Assembly (NCBI GenBank): GCA_051294375.1
Contig: CM119267.1
Coordinates: 9,139,709 to 9,203,708, forward strand
Reading direction: 5' to 3'
DNA: 64,000 nt
Source: Paraspadella gotoi
Taxonomy: Eukaryota > Chaetognatha
This document shows, piece by piece, positions 11,345 to 20,541 of this stretch. Below the pieces are notes generated by a model that saw nothing but the letters and a program-made list of their open reading frames with translations, ran no database searches and had not been told where the DNA came from. How positions within the stretch are numbered: the stretch's first letter is position 1; each line of letters starts with the position of its first letter. The translations under genes were made by a program, and so were the position numbers.

Positions 11345-12835
11345 ATGCCGAACGAAGAATCCGAACCGTTACCGATATCAGAGAATCGAACAAATTCCTA
11401 CGAAACTCTGCCTACTTTTCCACGACACGCCGCCTCGCCCGTCACATGCGCACTCATCACTGCGACCTTCTCCGCCGTCTTCGGCTGCTCTTTTCAGTTT
11501 GGCTACAACACCTCAGTTATCAATACGCCCTCCGACTCGATAAAGAAATGGATAAACATCACCGTGCGACCGACAACGGAATCGACCCTGACCCTATATT
11601 TTTCGATCGTTGTCTCGATTTGGGCCATCGGCGGTCTTATCGGCGCCCTGTCCGCAGGATTTCTGGCAGATCGTTTCGGCCGCTACCGCGTAATGTTTTT
11701 CAACAACAGCTCGGCCATCCTTGCCGCCGTTTTGATGGGATTTTCTAAACCTGCGTCGCTCTATTTTCTTCTCGTGTTGGGACGATTTGTGAGCGGCGTT
11801 AATTGCGGGTTGAATACAGTTTTACCGACAATGTACCTCTCTGAGATTTCCCCTATTTCGCTGCGAGGGGCCCTGGGCGTCGCACACCAACTCTTCGTCG
11901 TCTTAGGGATCGTGATTTCCCAAGTGTTAGGGATGCAGTCGATATTTGGAAACGACCAACTCTGGCCCTACGCGCTGGCTTTCACCGCCGTTCCTGCTGT
12001 AGTTCAGCCTTTGCTGTTACTGTTTTGCCCGGAGAGTCCGAGGTATTTGATGAGTAACAACGATTCCGCTGGAGCAACGAAAAGTCTTCAGTGGTTGCGA
12101 GGGTCGTTTTATCGCTCCACCGAGTTGGAACTGATCGCCCGCGAATTGGAAGCTGAGAAAAACGCGCCTACTGTCGAAACGAAGTCCATCTTTTTGTCGC
12201 CGGATTTACGACAACCCTTGACGCTAACCATCGTGCTGCATTTGGCGCAACAACTTTCGGGAATTAACGGCATATTTTATTATTCGACATACTTGTTCGA
12301 ATCATTAGGGTTCGTCACGACAGACGCGGTTTACGTTTCCATCGGAACCACTGTCGTTATGCTTGCCTCGACTCTGATTTCGGTGCCCCTGATGGACAGG
12401 GCGGGTCGGCGAATGCTAATGCTCCTTGGTCTAGGACTAATAATTTGCTTCGAGTCACTATTAACGATCACACTCAACATACAAAACGCTTGGAGTGACG
12501 CCAAGTACGTCAGCATCGTGACGGTTCTGGCGACGGTGGCGGTCTTCGGAATCGGACCCGGCAGCATTCCTTGGTTTATTGGTGCCGAACTCTTTCCTCA
12601 AGGTGCGCGAGCGAAAGCCATGGCGTTTGGCGTCGCCGTCAATTGGATTGCCAATTTCGCTGTGGGCATTTCTTTCGAGCATCTCGAAATGGCTGCGCAT
12701 GGGTATTGTTTTCTACCTTTCATCGTCGTCTCTTCGCTCTGCTGGACCTTCGCTTTTTTGAGAATGCCAGAGACTAAAAACCGCTCTTTTGACGAGATCC
12801 ATGCCATCTATGTCAAACGCGCCGAATTAAACTAA
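11345..12835 (+). CDS. Facilitative glucose transporter, class I GLUT type (SLC2 family)
   Basis: A single-exon gene for a 496-residue major facilitator sugar transporter of the plasma membrane. Length and sequence fit GLUT1-4. Twelve hydrophobic helices are visible. Family motifs in order: ADRFGRYRV after helix 2 (GRR-like loop), a long helix 4-5 segment SEISPISLRGALG, PESPRYLMSNN after helix 6, QQLSGINGIFYYS in helix 7 with the QLS signature of glucose-transporting class I members, DRAGRRMLML between helices 8 and 9, GPGSIPWFIGAELFPQ in helix 10, and PETKNRSFDEI after helix 12. An N-glycosylation sequon (NIT) lies in the first extracellular loop. The reading frame is open further upstream to 11252, but without an ATG; 11345 is the first ATG in frame and follows a possible acceptor at 11299-11300. 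Substrate preference among hexoses is not proven by sequence. Confidence 0.92.
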   Translation: MPNEESEPLPISENRTNSYETLPTFPRHAASPVTCALITATFSAVFGCSFQFGYNTSVINTPSDSIKKWINITVRPTTESTLTLYFSIVVSIWAIGGLIGALSAGFLADRFGRYRVMFFNNSSAILAAVLMGFSKPASLYFLLVLGRFVSGVNCGLNTVLPTMYLSEISPISLRGALGVAHQLFVVLGIVISQVLGMQSIFGNDQLWPYALAFTAVPAVVQPLLLLFCPESPRYLMSNNDSAGATKSLQWLRGSFYRSTELELIARELEAEKNAPTVETKSIFLSPDLRQPLTLTIVLHLAQQLSGINGIFYYSTYLFESLGFVTTDAVYVSIGTTVVMLASTLISVPLMDRAGRRMLMLLGLGLIICFESLLTITLNIQNAWSDAKYVSIVTVLATVAVFGIGPGSIPWFIGAELFPQGARAKAMAFGVAVNWIANFAVGISFEHLEMAAHGYCFLPFIVVSSLCWTFAFLRMPETKNRSFDEIHAIYVKRAELN

Positions 12836-13231
12836 TTCTAAATATGGTCAGTTTTGGTCACCTAAAAAGCGAGGACCATTTTTTTCGATCTGGCGAATAA
12901 GAACATAAGAAAATCTCCCTGGTCATTAGCCATAACATAAGATAAGCGAGCCATAAATAAATTTTAATGCAAATATTTCTTTTAATAGATACCATTATAA
13001 ATAAATTCTTTCGTTTAAAAAACTAATGCAATGTATTAGTTTATTAAGTTGAAGGAAAGATATGTAAGTTGTAACTCGAATTTAGAAGCTTGCCCTAACA
13101 GTAATCTGTCGAACTGTAAGTTTTATACCATTTTATTCGTGATGCCGCTTTTCGGCAATCTATTTTTATATTTTTTGTTTTTTGTTTTTTTACCATAAAA
13201 TTAGATACCTCATCTTAAATTTCTGATAAGC
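12836..13231. other. Intergenic region between GLUT and MOCS2B
   Basis: AT-rich sequence of about 400 bp. It has several AATAAA-like hexamers after the GLUT stop, consistent with 3' ends, and a T-rich tract with an AG at 13203-13204 before the MOCS2B start. Nothing else is recognised. Confidence 0.4.
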
Positions 13232-13763
13232 ATGAATATTGTGCTCATAACTCCTGAACCTCTTGACGTGTCCTCTGTCCAAAATTTGCTCACGTCTCCT
13301 AATTGCGGCGCTATTTCTCTCTTTGTCGGTGTCACACGAAACAATTTTCATGGCAAGTCTGTTGCGCGTCTTGAATACGAAGCTTACCAACCCATGGCCG
13401 AAAAACGATTGAACAAAATTTGTCAAGACATTCGTAAATTGTGGCCAGAAGTTGAAAAAATAGCCTTGCAGGTGCGGAAGAATATTTTACTACTCGGGGA
13501 AATTTACTTTCATACTCTTTAGCCAATAATTAATTTCACAGCATCGCCTTGGATTGGTACCGGTCAGCGAGCCTTCGGTTATTGTGGGTGTATCTTCACC
13601 TCACCGTGCCGCTTCTTTAGCCGCAGTCTCCTTTGCCATAGAAGCCGTGAAAGCCAGCGTGCCGATTTGGAAGAAAGAAGTCTACGTGGACGGTACGCGT
13701 TCGTGGAAGGAGAACGAAGAGTGCAATTGGAGTGGCGGACGAGCGGAGATTTCGCCGAGTTAA
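13232..13763 (+). CDS. MOCS2: Molybdopterin synthase catalytic (large) subunit
   Basis: Two exons, 13232-13471 and 13542-13763, encode 153 residues of the MoaE family, the MOCS2B product of animals. With the small sulphur-carrying subunit MOCS2A it converts precursor Z (cPMP) to molybdopterin in the cytosol. The family blocks [41 protein letters not shown] and [29 protein letters not shown] are all present, including the conserved lysines of the WKKE segment in the active site. In mammals one bicistronic MOCS2 mRNA carries both subunits in overlapping frames; no MOCS2A-like frame was found immediately upstream here. The intron is 70 bp. AASDHPPT starts 31 bp after the stop, one of the tightest gaps in the window. 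Confidence 0.94.
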
Positions 13764-13779
13764 ATCTTTGGCAATATTT

Positions 13780-13781
13780 TA
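13780..13781 (+). promoter_or_regulatory. Splice acceptor in the 31-bp MOCS2B-AASDHPPT gap
   Basis: The 31 bp between the MOCS2B stop and the AASDHPPT start contain CAATATTTTAG, ending 13 bp before the ATG. So small a gap makes an independent promoter implausible unless it lies inside MOCS2B. Confidence 0.5.
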
Positions 13782-13794
13782 GACAAGTGCGATT

Positions 13795-14758
13795 ATGCCT
13801 GACCGTCGCGCCTATCGCTGGGCCGTCAACTGCGCTAAATGGAATCCGACCAAAGAAGACTTTCTGGGGGCCCTCTCCTCCCTTCAAAGCGAAGAGCGCT
13901 CGCGCGTCATGCGCTTCGTGTTCGTCGACGACTTAAAACGCGCTATGGTCGGACGACTCCTGCTTCGACTGTGCGCGCTCGATCGTCTCGGGTGGTCGGT
14001 CGGAAAGGTCGTTAACACCGATCTCATTTTTGATCGAACGGCCAAGGGTCGACCCGTTCTGATGTCGCCCCCGTCCCCGAAATCTTTCGATTTTAACGTC
14101 TCCCACCAAGGGGACTACGCCGTTTTGGCGGCCGTCTCTGAAGAGGGCCAAGTCTGCGACGCGAATCCGCCCCGCGTCGGCGTCGACGTCATGAAGATAG
14201 AGACTGCTCGGTCTAAGGAAACGACCGAGTTTTTTCGCCTGATGCGGCGACAACTGACGACCGCCGAGTGGAGTCACGTCGAAGATGGCATCGACGAGTT
14301 CCAAAGACTTAAACGATTCTACCGATTTTGGTGCCTTAAAGAAAGCTACGTTAAGGCCTTGGGGATAGGAATCGGATTCGATGTCGGAAAACTTGAATTT
14401 TGTGTCGAGGGTAAGGTCTAAATTCCACCATTTTTCTTAATTACACTTCACGCTTTACTATCGTGAATACCGTTTCTCGCAGAAGAGCTTTCGGAGGCGT
14501 TGATTTCATCGACCGTACTCAAGATAGAGGATCGTCACCAAGAGGATTGGCGTTTTGAGGAGCAGTTGTTGGATTCGCATCACTGCGTTGCTGTGGCGAC
14601 GAATCGAGCGTTGCAGGGACCGTTTAAAAAAAATGACTTCGTTTTTCGAATTGTGGGGACGACGGAACTTTTAAAACCTTTCCTGGACTCACGGTTGTTG
14701 GAATGCGGCGACCAGGATTGGGAAAGCTACAATGAAAAAACTTTTAAAAATAATAATA

Positions 14759-14763
<5 letters not shown>
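13795..14763 (+). CDS. AASDHPPT: 4'-phosphopantetheinyl transferase (AASDHPPT)
   Basis: Two exons, 13795-14410 and 14483-14763, encode 298 residues (human about 309). The enzyme moves the phosphopantetheine arm of CoA onto acyl carrier proteins, including cytosolic fatty acid synthase and mitochondrial ACP. It is the Sfp/Lys5 type with two subdomains. Visible motifs are RTAKGRPVL, FDFNVSHQGDYAVLA (CoA binding), VGVDVMKIE with the metal-binding Asp, and FWCLKESYVKALGIGIGF with the catalytic Glu and Lys of the WxxKESxxK signature. The first domain also carries an insertion of several residues after AVSEEG compared with human. The C-terminus is shorter and ends in NNN, next to a poly-T tract. 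It lies 31 bp after MOCS2B and 86 bp before the DUF885 gene. Confidence 0.94.
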
Positions 14764-14789
<26 letters not shown>

Positions 14790-14844
14790 GTGATTTCTTG
14801 TGTATTCGTGCACATTCTCGAAAAATTAATTTACTCGTCCTCAT

Positions 14845-14846
14845 AG
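14845..14846 (+). promoter_or_regulatory. Splice acceptor immediately before the DUF885 gene
   Basis: A pyrimidine-rich stretch TTTACTCGTCCTCATAG ends three bases before the start codon at 14850 and 83 bp after the AASDHPPT stop. A preceding run of more than 20 T residues fills most of the gap. Confidence 0.5.
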
Positions 14847-14849
14847 AAA

Positions 14850-17800
14850 ATGAGCGATTACGATTCGTTGTTTCGTCATTTTTGGAAATGGCGAATGGAG
14901 GAGAGTCCCTATTATGCCTCGTTGTGCGCCGACGAATCTCAAAGCGGAAGATTAGACTCTTGGCAACCACAAGTTTTTCATCGTCGACGAACAAAAGCGT
15001 TAGAATTTCATGAGAAGTTTACAAATTTGAATCTTGAATCCTTGTCGGAGGAAGAGAAATTGAACGTTGAAATTCTTCTACATGCGTTGGAGACGTTGGC
15101 CAATGGAATTCAGTTAAACTGCCAATGCTTTCCCATGGTCGGTTATTTTAGTCCAATTACTTCTGTCAACCGTATGCTGGTTAACATTCCATTTTTCACA
15201 GAGGATGATCTTGAAAATGCTTTTAAGATTTTGAATTTAGTTCCGAGAATGTTTGAGGAGCAAACTAGTTTGTTTCGCGAAGGAATTCGTTTCAATTTGA
15301 CTTTTCCCTCGGAGTTGGTGGTTACGACTGTGGAGAATCTCCATCGTTTGACTAAAACCGATGTCGAGTTTCCCTTGATGTCTACTTTTAAGGAGCGGCT
15401 GGCATGCTCGACTGTGGCTCTCTCTGTTCAGGATCAAATGCTGGCCCGTGTCAATGCTTTGATTCGTGACGAAATCCGTCCCGCGATTAGCGAAACTCTC
15501 CGGTTTTTAAAGAAAGACTATTCTCTTTATACTCGCCCCCATTCTGGCGTCGGAAGTTTGACTAACGGATCGGAAATTTATTCTGGGGCCCTGAGGTTTC
15601 ACATCGAAACAGAGGAGACGCCTGAAGAGGTGCACAAGATCGGTTTAATGGAGGTAGAACGAATCGAGACTATAATCGCCGAAGTGATTTCAAAGACGGG
15701 ATTCAAGGGAGAACCGACTGAGTTTTATAAGGAGATTGCTGGAAGACCAGATAATTTTTTTCAATCCCCAGAGGATTTGCTTCAATTTGTCCAAAAATTT
15801 GTTTTCGGTGAGGTTATACCGATCGCACAGAAATACTTTCCGCAATTCCCTGACTTTCCTTTTGAAATTAGGGGAAACGATAGAAAGTCTGCAACAGGGG
15901 GTTTTTATCATGGTGGCAAGCACGATAAATCGTCCCCTGGCGTCTTTTTCGTTTTCTTGAACAGCTACAATAAGTTTCCAAAGTTCTTTTGGCCATCGTT
16001 ATGCCTTCATGAGAGCGTTCCTGGTCATCATTTGCAGAGTATCTTTAGCCTCGATCGTAAGGTTGGCCGAAAAAAATTGCTTTAACATAGTTTTATTTAA
16101 CTACTATCTGTTAATTTTTTTTTCTAACTTTTTTTTTCTTTAAACGTTTCGACTTTTGATAATTCTAATTGTATATAATCATTAATAAATATTAATTAAT
16201 ATATATAAATATCAATATTTTGGAAAAAAGAGTATGTACAATGTACAATAGGGTGGAGCGATGAATAGATTGAGCTATTGAACATTATTTTTTTGATGCT
16301 TTTGTACATGTAACTTTAAATCCTTTAAACTTTTTAGCATAACAGTAAAATAAATTGTATTATTTGTGTAATATTATCCTTAAAAAATCAAAAAATTTCA
16401 AAATGAATTTTGTTATTTTTAAAAAGATTCTGATTTGCTATAAAATTTTAAAAAATTATAAAATGTTATATGATATTTTAATGACTGCATATGATAGTTT
16501 TTACTACAAAGAATAAAAAGTTATGAATTTTTACCCCGTTCAGAATTTTTATTTAGAGGTAATAACGAAAAATCCGTTGTAACAGCAATTTAGTTTTTAT
16601 TATTATAATGGACATGTTTCGACTCTTATTACGAGTCTTCATCGGATTTTTCGTTATTACCTCTAAACTATTTCAAACAGCAAAAAGAAAGTCAAAATAC
16701 AAATAATTTTTATTAAAATTTTTTATATTTTTGATCATGTTTTTATAAGGAATGTTATAATCTTATGTATTAAAAGTTTTTAAAAAATAATTTTTAAAAA
16801 ATTCCTATTTTATAAGGATATTATTATAAATATATTATATTTTATTATTCTGTTCCCAATATAAAAAAAAATTATTCGTTAGTCTTATATTTAATTATCT
16901 TTATTCAATCAAATATTTTTTTTATTCTTGAGAGCTTTACTCTAATTTATTTGTTTGCAAAATTTGTTAAATAATATTCCAATTAGGATAAAAATGTCAG
17001 CAACATCTGGGTATTTACTGTTCATATGCAATATAATGAAATTGGTGGAACCAATATGTATACTAGGGTAAAGTGAAAGTTTGGAATCAAAATTTAGCAG
17101 TTATTTCTTAAAAACTATCAGGAAAAACAGTTTTGTTTGACAACGATTTATTTGACACAATTTTAGTCAGACATGTTTCGGCTCTTTCATTTAGAGCCTT
17201 CATCAGTGTTTTGAATGAAAATGAAAGAGCCGAAACATGTCTGACTAAAATTGTGTCAAATAAATCGTTGTCAAACAAAACTGTTTTTCCTAATACCTCA
17301 AAAACAACAAAAAGAGAGTATATACATAATATTAAAAACTGTCATATTAATGGATATTAATCTGCAGTTATTTTTTTTTATAAATATAGTAGCCCAGTCA
17401 GCTCATTTTGTATATAGTACTACCCTTATATAATATCAAAATTTCAAAATGTTTTTTTTTATATTCTGAGAACAGATTCAGATTCCTCGTTAAAAATTAA
17501 TAAAAAAAAATTGTTTTAAAAATATCATTAAATAGGTTAAAATTATAAAAAAACTATTTTTAAACTTGAAATTGAAAATCGGTATTTGAAATATATTTTT
17601 TTACATTTTTGACCAACTTAATGAAGGAATTTAAAAAAAATAATTATACTTTCTTATATCAACTTTTTGCAAAGAATCCAAAAATCAAAATCAAAAATCA
17701 AAAATTTAAATTTAAAAATTTGTATTTTGAAATTTTAGCCAATTATATACTTATTACTATATATAAATATAGCTCACTGGTGCCAACTAATGTAAAAAAT

Positions 17801-20541
17801 TAAAAAATAAATTTACTTAAGTATTTTTATTAGTTTTTATTTTTATGTTTATATGCTAAATTTTAAATTTCTAAAATTTTATCATTGTCACATCACTCTA
17901 ATGTATACTGTATGCACCATTTTGTTCAATTATTATATTATTTAAGTAAAAGAAAATTAATGGATATTAGATATACAACTATAAAGATAGATAAACTTTA
18001 AGGTCCGGGATCACTCAATTCAAATTATAATTAGGCCTAAAACTGAGCTCGGATTTCGAAAGGAGAGCTCCTGACGATTCCGAAAATGTATTTACTTTAC
18101 TATTTTTTCAAAGGCGTCATCGTTTTTTCGATTTTTTTTGTACTATATAAAATAAAAGAAACCTATTTGAAGAGTTGCAGCCCAAACAGTAAGGCGGTTT
18201 CTCATTAAATTTGGCATGAATTACCTTTAAGTCACGAACTCCAATTCTATGAAAAGATACTTTCAAAATTTGCCTTCCTTCATATAAAATTTTATTATTT
18301 TAAACAATTTTTGGGATTAATTCCTTGATATCTTTGAAACGAAAAACTTTTTTTCAAAAACGCGCTCATAGAATTTCCCCACCCTTTCTTTTCTTGCCCA
18401 AAATATTTTTTTCTTCAAGAAGAATCCAACGGTTTGAGCTGCAACTCTTCGTTTTTAACTTCACTTCGTCAAAAAAGTTAAATTCTGTACTCATTAAACT
18501 CATTAAACATTTACATAAAGTAAAAAGTCAAATTGAAATAAATTCGATAAGTTTTTTAACTCCTAAAACTCATAAAAGTATAAAAACCCGTCTGGAAAAT
18601 GTGTAGTAGTTTATTTTAGACTTATTAGTGATACAACTCCAAGTATGGATTTGTACCAAAGGAAGAATTAAATATAAGAAGTAGAAATTGAGCTTACTGT
18701 AAAGAATCAGGTTTGAGTTAAAAATTTAGTTGTAGAAATTTAACTTACATATAAAAAATTATTTTTCTCTTGAAAATCTAGTTTTACCGAAGAAAAAATT
18801 ATGTTTAAATTTTTATGAACATTTTATTTTAGATTTTTAAAAGTTTTCGATTATTTTTCAATAGAAAACCTCTTACAAGATATGAGAAATGATTAAGATA
18901 CAGTAAATTAAGATTTCTATAATTTTAGATTGAGTGATCCCTGGCCTTAAGAAAATAATCGGACAGGGTAATGTTATTAAAATTTCAATAAAAACGATAA
19001 TTGCATATTAAATGATTATGTATATTATAATGTGGTTTTGCGTACTTCTTAAGGATTTGCCTGATTTTCGTCGCGTTTTGGACGGAGGACAGTATAGTCA
19101 TGTCCCGGCACGATTTCCGCTTTACACCGCTTATGCTGAAGGCTGGGGATTATATGCGGAGGGCCTCGGGGAGGAAATGGGAATTTACTCCGACCCTCTT
19201 TGTCATTACGGAAAGCTTCAATGGGAGTTATTGAGAGCAGTGAGACTTGTGGTAGATACCGGAATTCATGCGTTTGGCTGGAGCAAACAGCGAGCAATTA
19301 ATTTTTTCTTGGAAAAACGTAAGGTTTTTATTATAGAATACATTCAACTTTTAATAAATCCTAATTCATTTTTGTCTTTAATTCGTTCCTAACTCGTAAT
19401 AAAAGCGAATTTGACATGTAACTACAAAAGGCTTCATATTAGAAAATTTGTGCTGTGGCGGTATATACACACCGCCTCTCGTCCTTCATTGTTCAGCCAA
19501 TACCTTTGGCTCAGAGGGGGAACGCACCATCCCAAGCGTTGCGTTTCATCCACAGTCCTAACGACTTCCCTCTGTGTTGGCAAAGCGAGACCGTTCAAGG
19601 GTAACCGCGCCAATGGGCAATTAGGCATCACATTCAATCCGGCTGTTTCCATAAGTGGTGAGCCCGACCTGATCTAAATTTAGACTTATAAACCTTAATT
19701 CCTAATCCTGAACCGTAACCGTAACTCATATTCTTAATTTTTAATCAACCAATTTTTAATCATAACCAATTTTTAATCATAACCATTAGCGCTAGTCCCT
19801 AACTCTAATCACAAACCACGTTACTAACCTAATCCTTAAACCTGTAACTAATCTTGAATTTAAAAAAAATTAGCTTAATTTCGCATTTAAGATAAAAATA
19901 TTAAAAATAAGGCCGAAATAAGAACTTTGAGCTAAAAGGGAGTGTTCAGATTTATTTATGTAAACGGGGAGACATGTGTGATGCCCGTGTTGTGAGGCAT
20001 CTCCCGACAGCCGGCGCTCAGGACTTTAGAGCTGCAGTGACCACCCCATGTCACTGACGTGTTTATGCCGACTCATCACACTTAACCATGACTCATGAGG
20101 GGATTGAACCCGGAACTCACGGTTGGTGGACGAGTACTAAGTTGTCCAAGCCAATGGGACGAGCTGAATTTCACCAAGCTATACGGGAGGCAAATTTAGA
20201 ATTTGCCTTATGTTCACTATTAATTTAAATTTGTTTCTATGAAAATTAGCCGACTAATTTTTCCGTTAATCCGTAATTCGTGCATCTCAGTTTCTTCTTA
20301 TACTTACGAATCGGCGAGCCAAGAAATAAATCGTTACATAGCATTTCCTGGCCATGCTTGCGCTTACAAAATGGGTGAAATGAAAATCTGGGAGTTACGA
20401 AAAGTTGCAGAAGAAAAACTTTGTGATAAGTTTGACATAAAAGAATTTCATAGTGTCATACTTGAATGTGGATTCGTCCCTATTACAAGTTTGGAAAAAA
20501 TCGTTGCGGATTTTCTCAAAAAAAAAAAACTTTTAAATTAA
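14850..20541 (+). CDS. DUF885 family protein, putative zinc-dependent peptidase
   Basis: Three exons, 14850-16061, 19054-19318 and 20291-20541, encode 575 residues. The joins restore [12 protein letters not shown] and EK|LSSYTYE in frame. The family is common in bacteria and occurs in some eukaryotes; most members are uncharacterised, and a metallopeptidase role is inferred from an HExxxH-type motif. Here [13 protein letters not shown] lies at residues 384-396. Exon 2 encodes the conserved [19 protein letters not shown] and [14 protein letters not shown] blocks. Exon 3 encodes the [17 protein letters not shown] segment, which is also a family hallmark, and the C-terminal [20 protein letters not shown]. 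No signal peptide is evident. The odd feature is intron size: intron 1 is 2992 bp and intron 2 is 972 bp, against about 70-100 bp typical here, and both are full of repeats. The gene may still be functional, since all three exons are intact. Confidence 0.88.
16555..16664 (-). mobile_element. Short inverted-repeat element with hammerhead-like core
   Basis: A 22-nt sequence at 16556-16577 is repeated inverted at 16643-16664. Between them, on the minus strand at 16611-16645, the sequence reads CCGATGA, a perfect five-pair stem (GACTC/GAGTC), then GAAACATGTC. This differs from the hammerhead consensus by one base in the CTGATGA box and one extra A before stem II. The inverted repeat would lengthen stem I in a minus-strand transcript. 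Confidence 0.6.
17121..17333 (-). mobile_element. Hammerhead-like inverted-repeat insertion with 11-bp target duplication
   Basis: This 213-bp insertion interrupts the dispersed repeat copy 1. Its ends are marked by an 11-bp duplication of AAAAACTATCA (17110-17120) and AAAAACTGTCA (17334-17344), while copy 2 of the repeat has the uninterrupted site near 21493. The arms 17121-17145 and 17266-17290 are perfect inverted repeats. The minus strand at 17170-17206 carries CTGATGA, stem II (GGCTC/GAGCC), and GAAACATGTC. The plus strand has only the second half of the core (17220-17241). A 43-bp tail follows the right arm. Confidence 0.75.
17998..18950. mobile_element. TTAA-flanked non-autonomous DNA element, copy 1
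   Basis: This 953-bp unit is about 95 percent identical by eye to 33913-34867. It starts TTAAGGTCCGGGATCACTCA and ends with the inverted counterpart CCCTGGCCTTAA; the 17-bp terminal repeats differ at two positions. TTAA at both ends in both copies suggests a TTAA target duplication, as in piggyBac-type transposition, although the terminal bases do not follow the usual piggyBac pattern. A short open frame inside (18325-18606) is shared but looks non-coding. Confidence 0.75.
19319..20290 (+). other. Intron 2 of the DUF885 gene with repeats
   Basis: This 972-bp intron contains a GC-richer unassigned block at about 19430-19680, a stretch of degenerate CTAA-like repeats at 19690-19860, and a tRNA-derived SINE on the minus strand at 19939-20165. 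The start of the GC-richer block shares GGCTTCATATTAGAAAAT with the terminal repeat of the element at 26459-26986, suggesting a relative or remnant of that family. Confidence 0.55.
19939..20165 (-). mobile_element. tRNA-derived SINE
   Basis: Read on the minus strand, the unit starts near 20165 with a tRNA-like head. A perfect B-box, GGTTCAATCC, lies in the complement of 20100-20110, and a plausible A-box (TTGGCTTGG) lies about 40 bp upstream. It continues through a GC-richer middle region and ends in an AT-rich tail with ATAAATAAAT near 19939. This is a typical SINE layout: Pol III promoter head, body, and short-repeat tail. No clear target duplication was found. Confidence 0.65.

Larger units (their letters stand above)
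16240..17865 (+). repeat. AT-rich dispersed repeat, copy 1
   Basis: Blocks of this stretch recur in the same order at 21400-22865: a GTGAAAGTTTGGAAT segment, a TAGTAGCCCAGTCAGCTC segment, a CAGATTCCTCGTTAAAA segment, and an ATATAGCTCACTGGTRCC segment. This copy is longer at its 5' side (about 800 bp not seen in copy 2) and carries the element at 17121-17333. A more diverged relative lies in a BRR2 intron near 53300-53430. No coding capacity or clear termini were seen, so the class is unknown. Confidence 0.6.
16062..19053 (+). other. Repeat-filled intron 1 of the DUF885 gene
   Basis: This 2992-bp intron holds, in order, a hammerhead-like inverted repeat near 16555-16664, one copy of an AT-rich dispersed repeat (about 16240-17865) that is itself interrupted by a second hammerhead-like element at 17121-17333, and a 953-bp TTAA-flanked element at 17998-18950. 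The remainder is AT-rich and unassigned. Confidence 0.7.

Noticed and set aside
18325-18606. Short open frame conserved in both copies of the TTAA-flanked element (also at 34240-34536)
   Set aside because: The two copies differ at seven or more amino acids over 93 codons while overall nucleotide identity is very high, so most changes alter the protein. The conservation is explained by recent copying, not selection on a protein.
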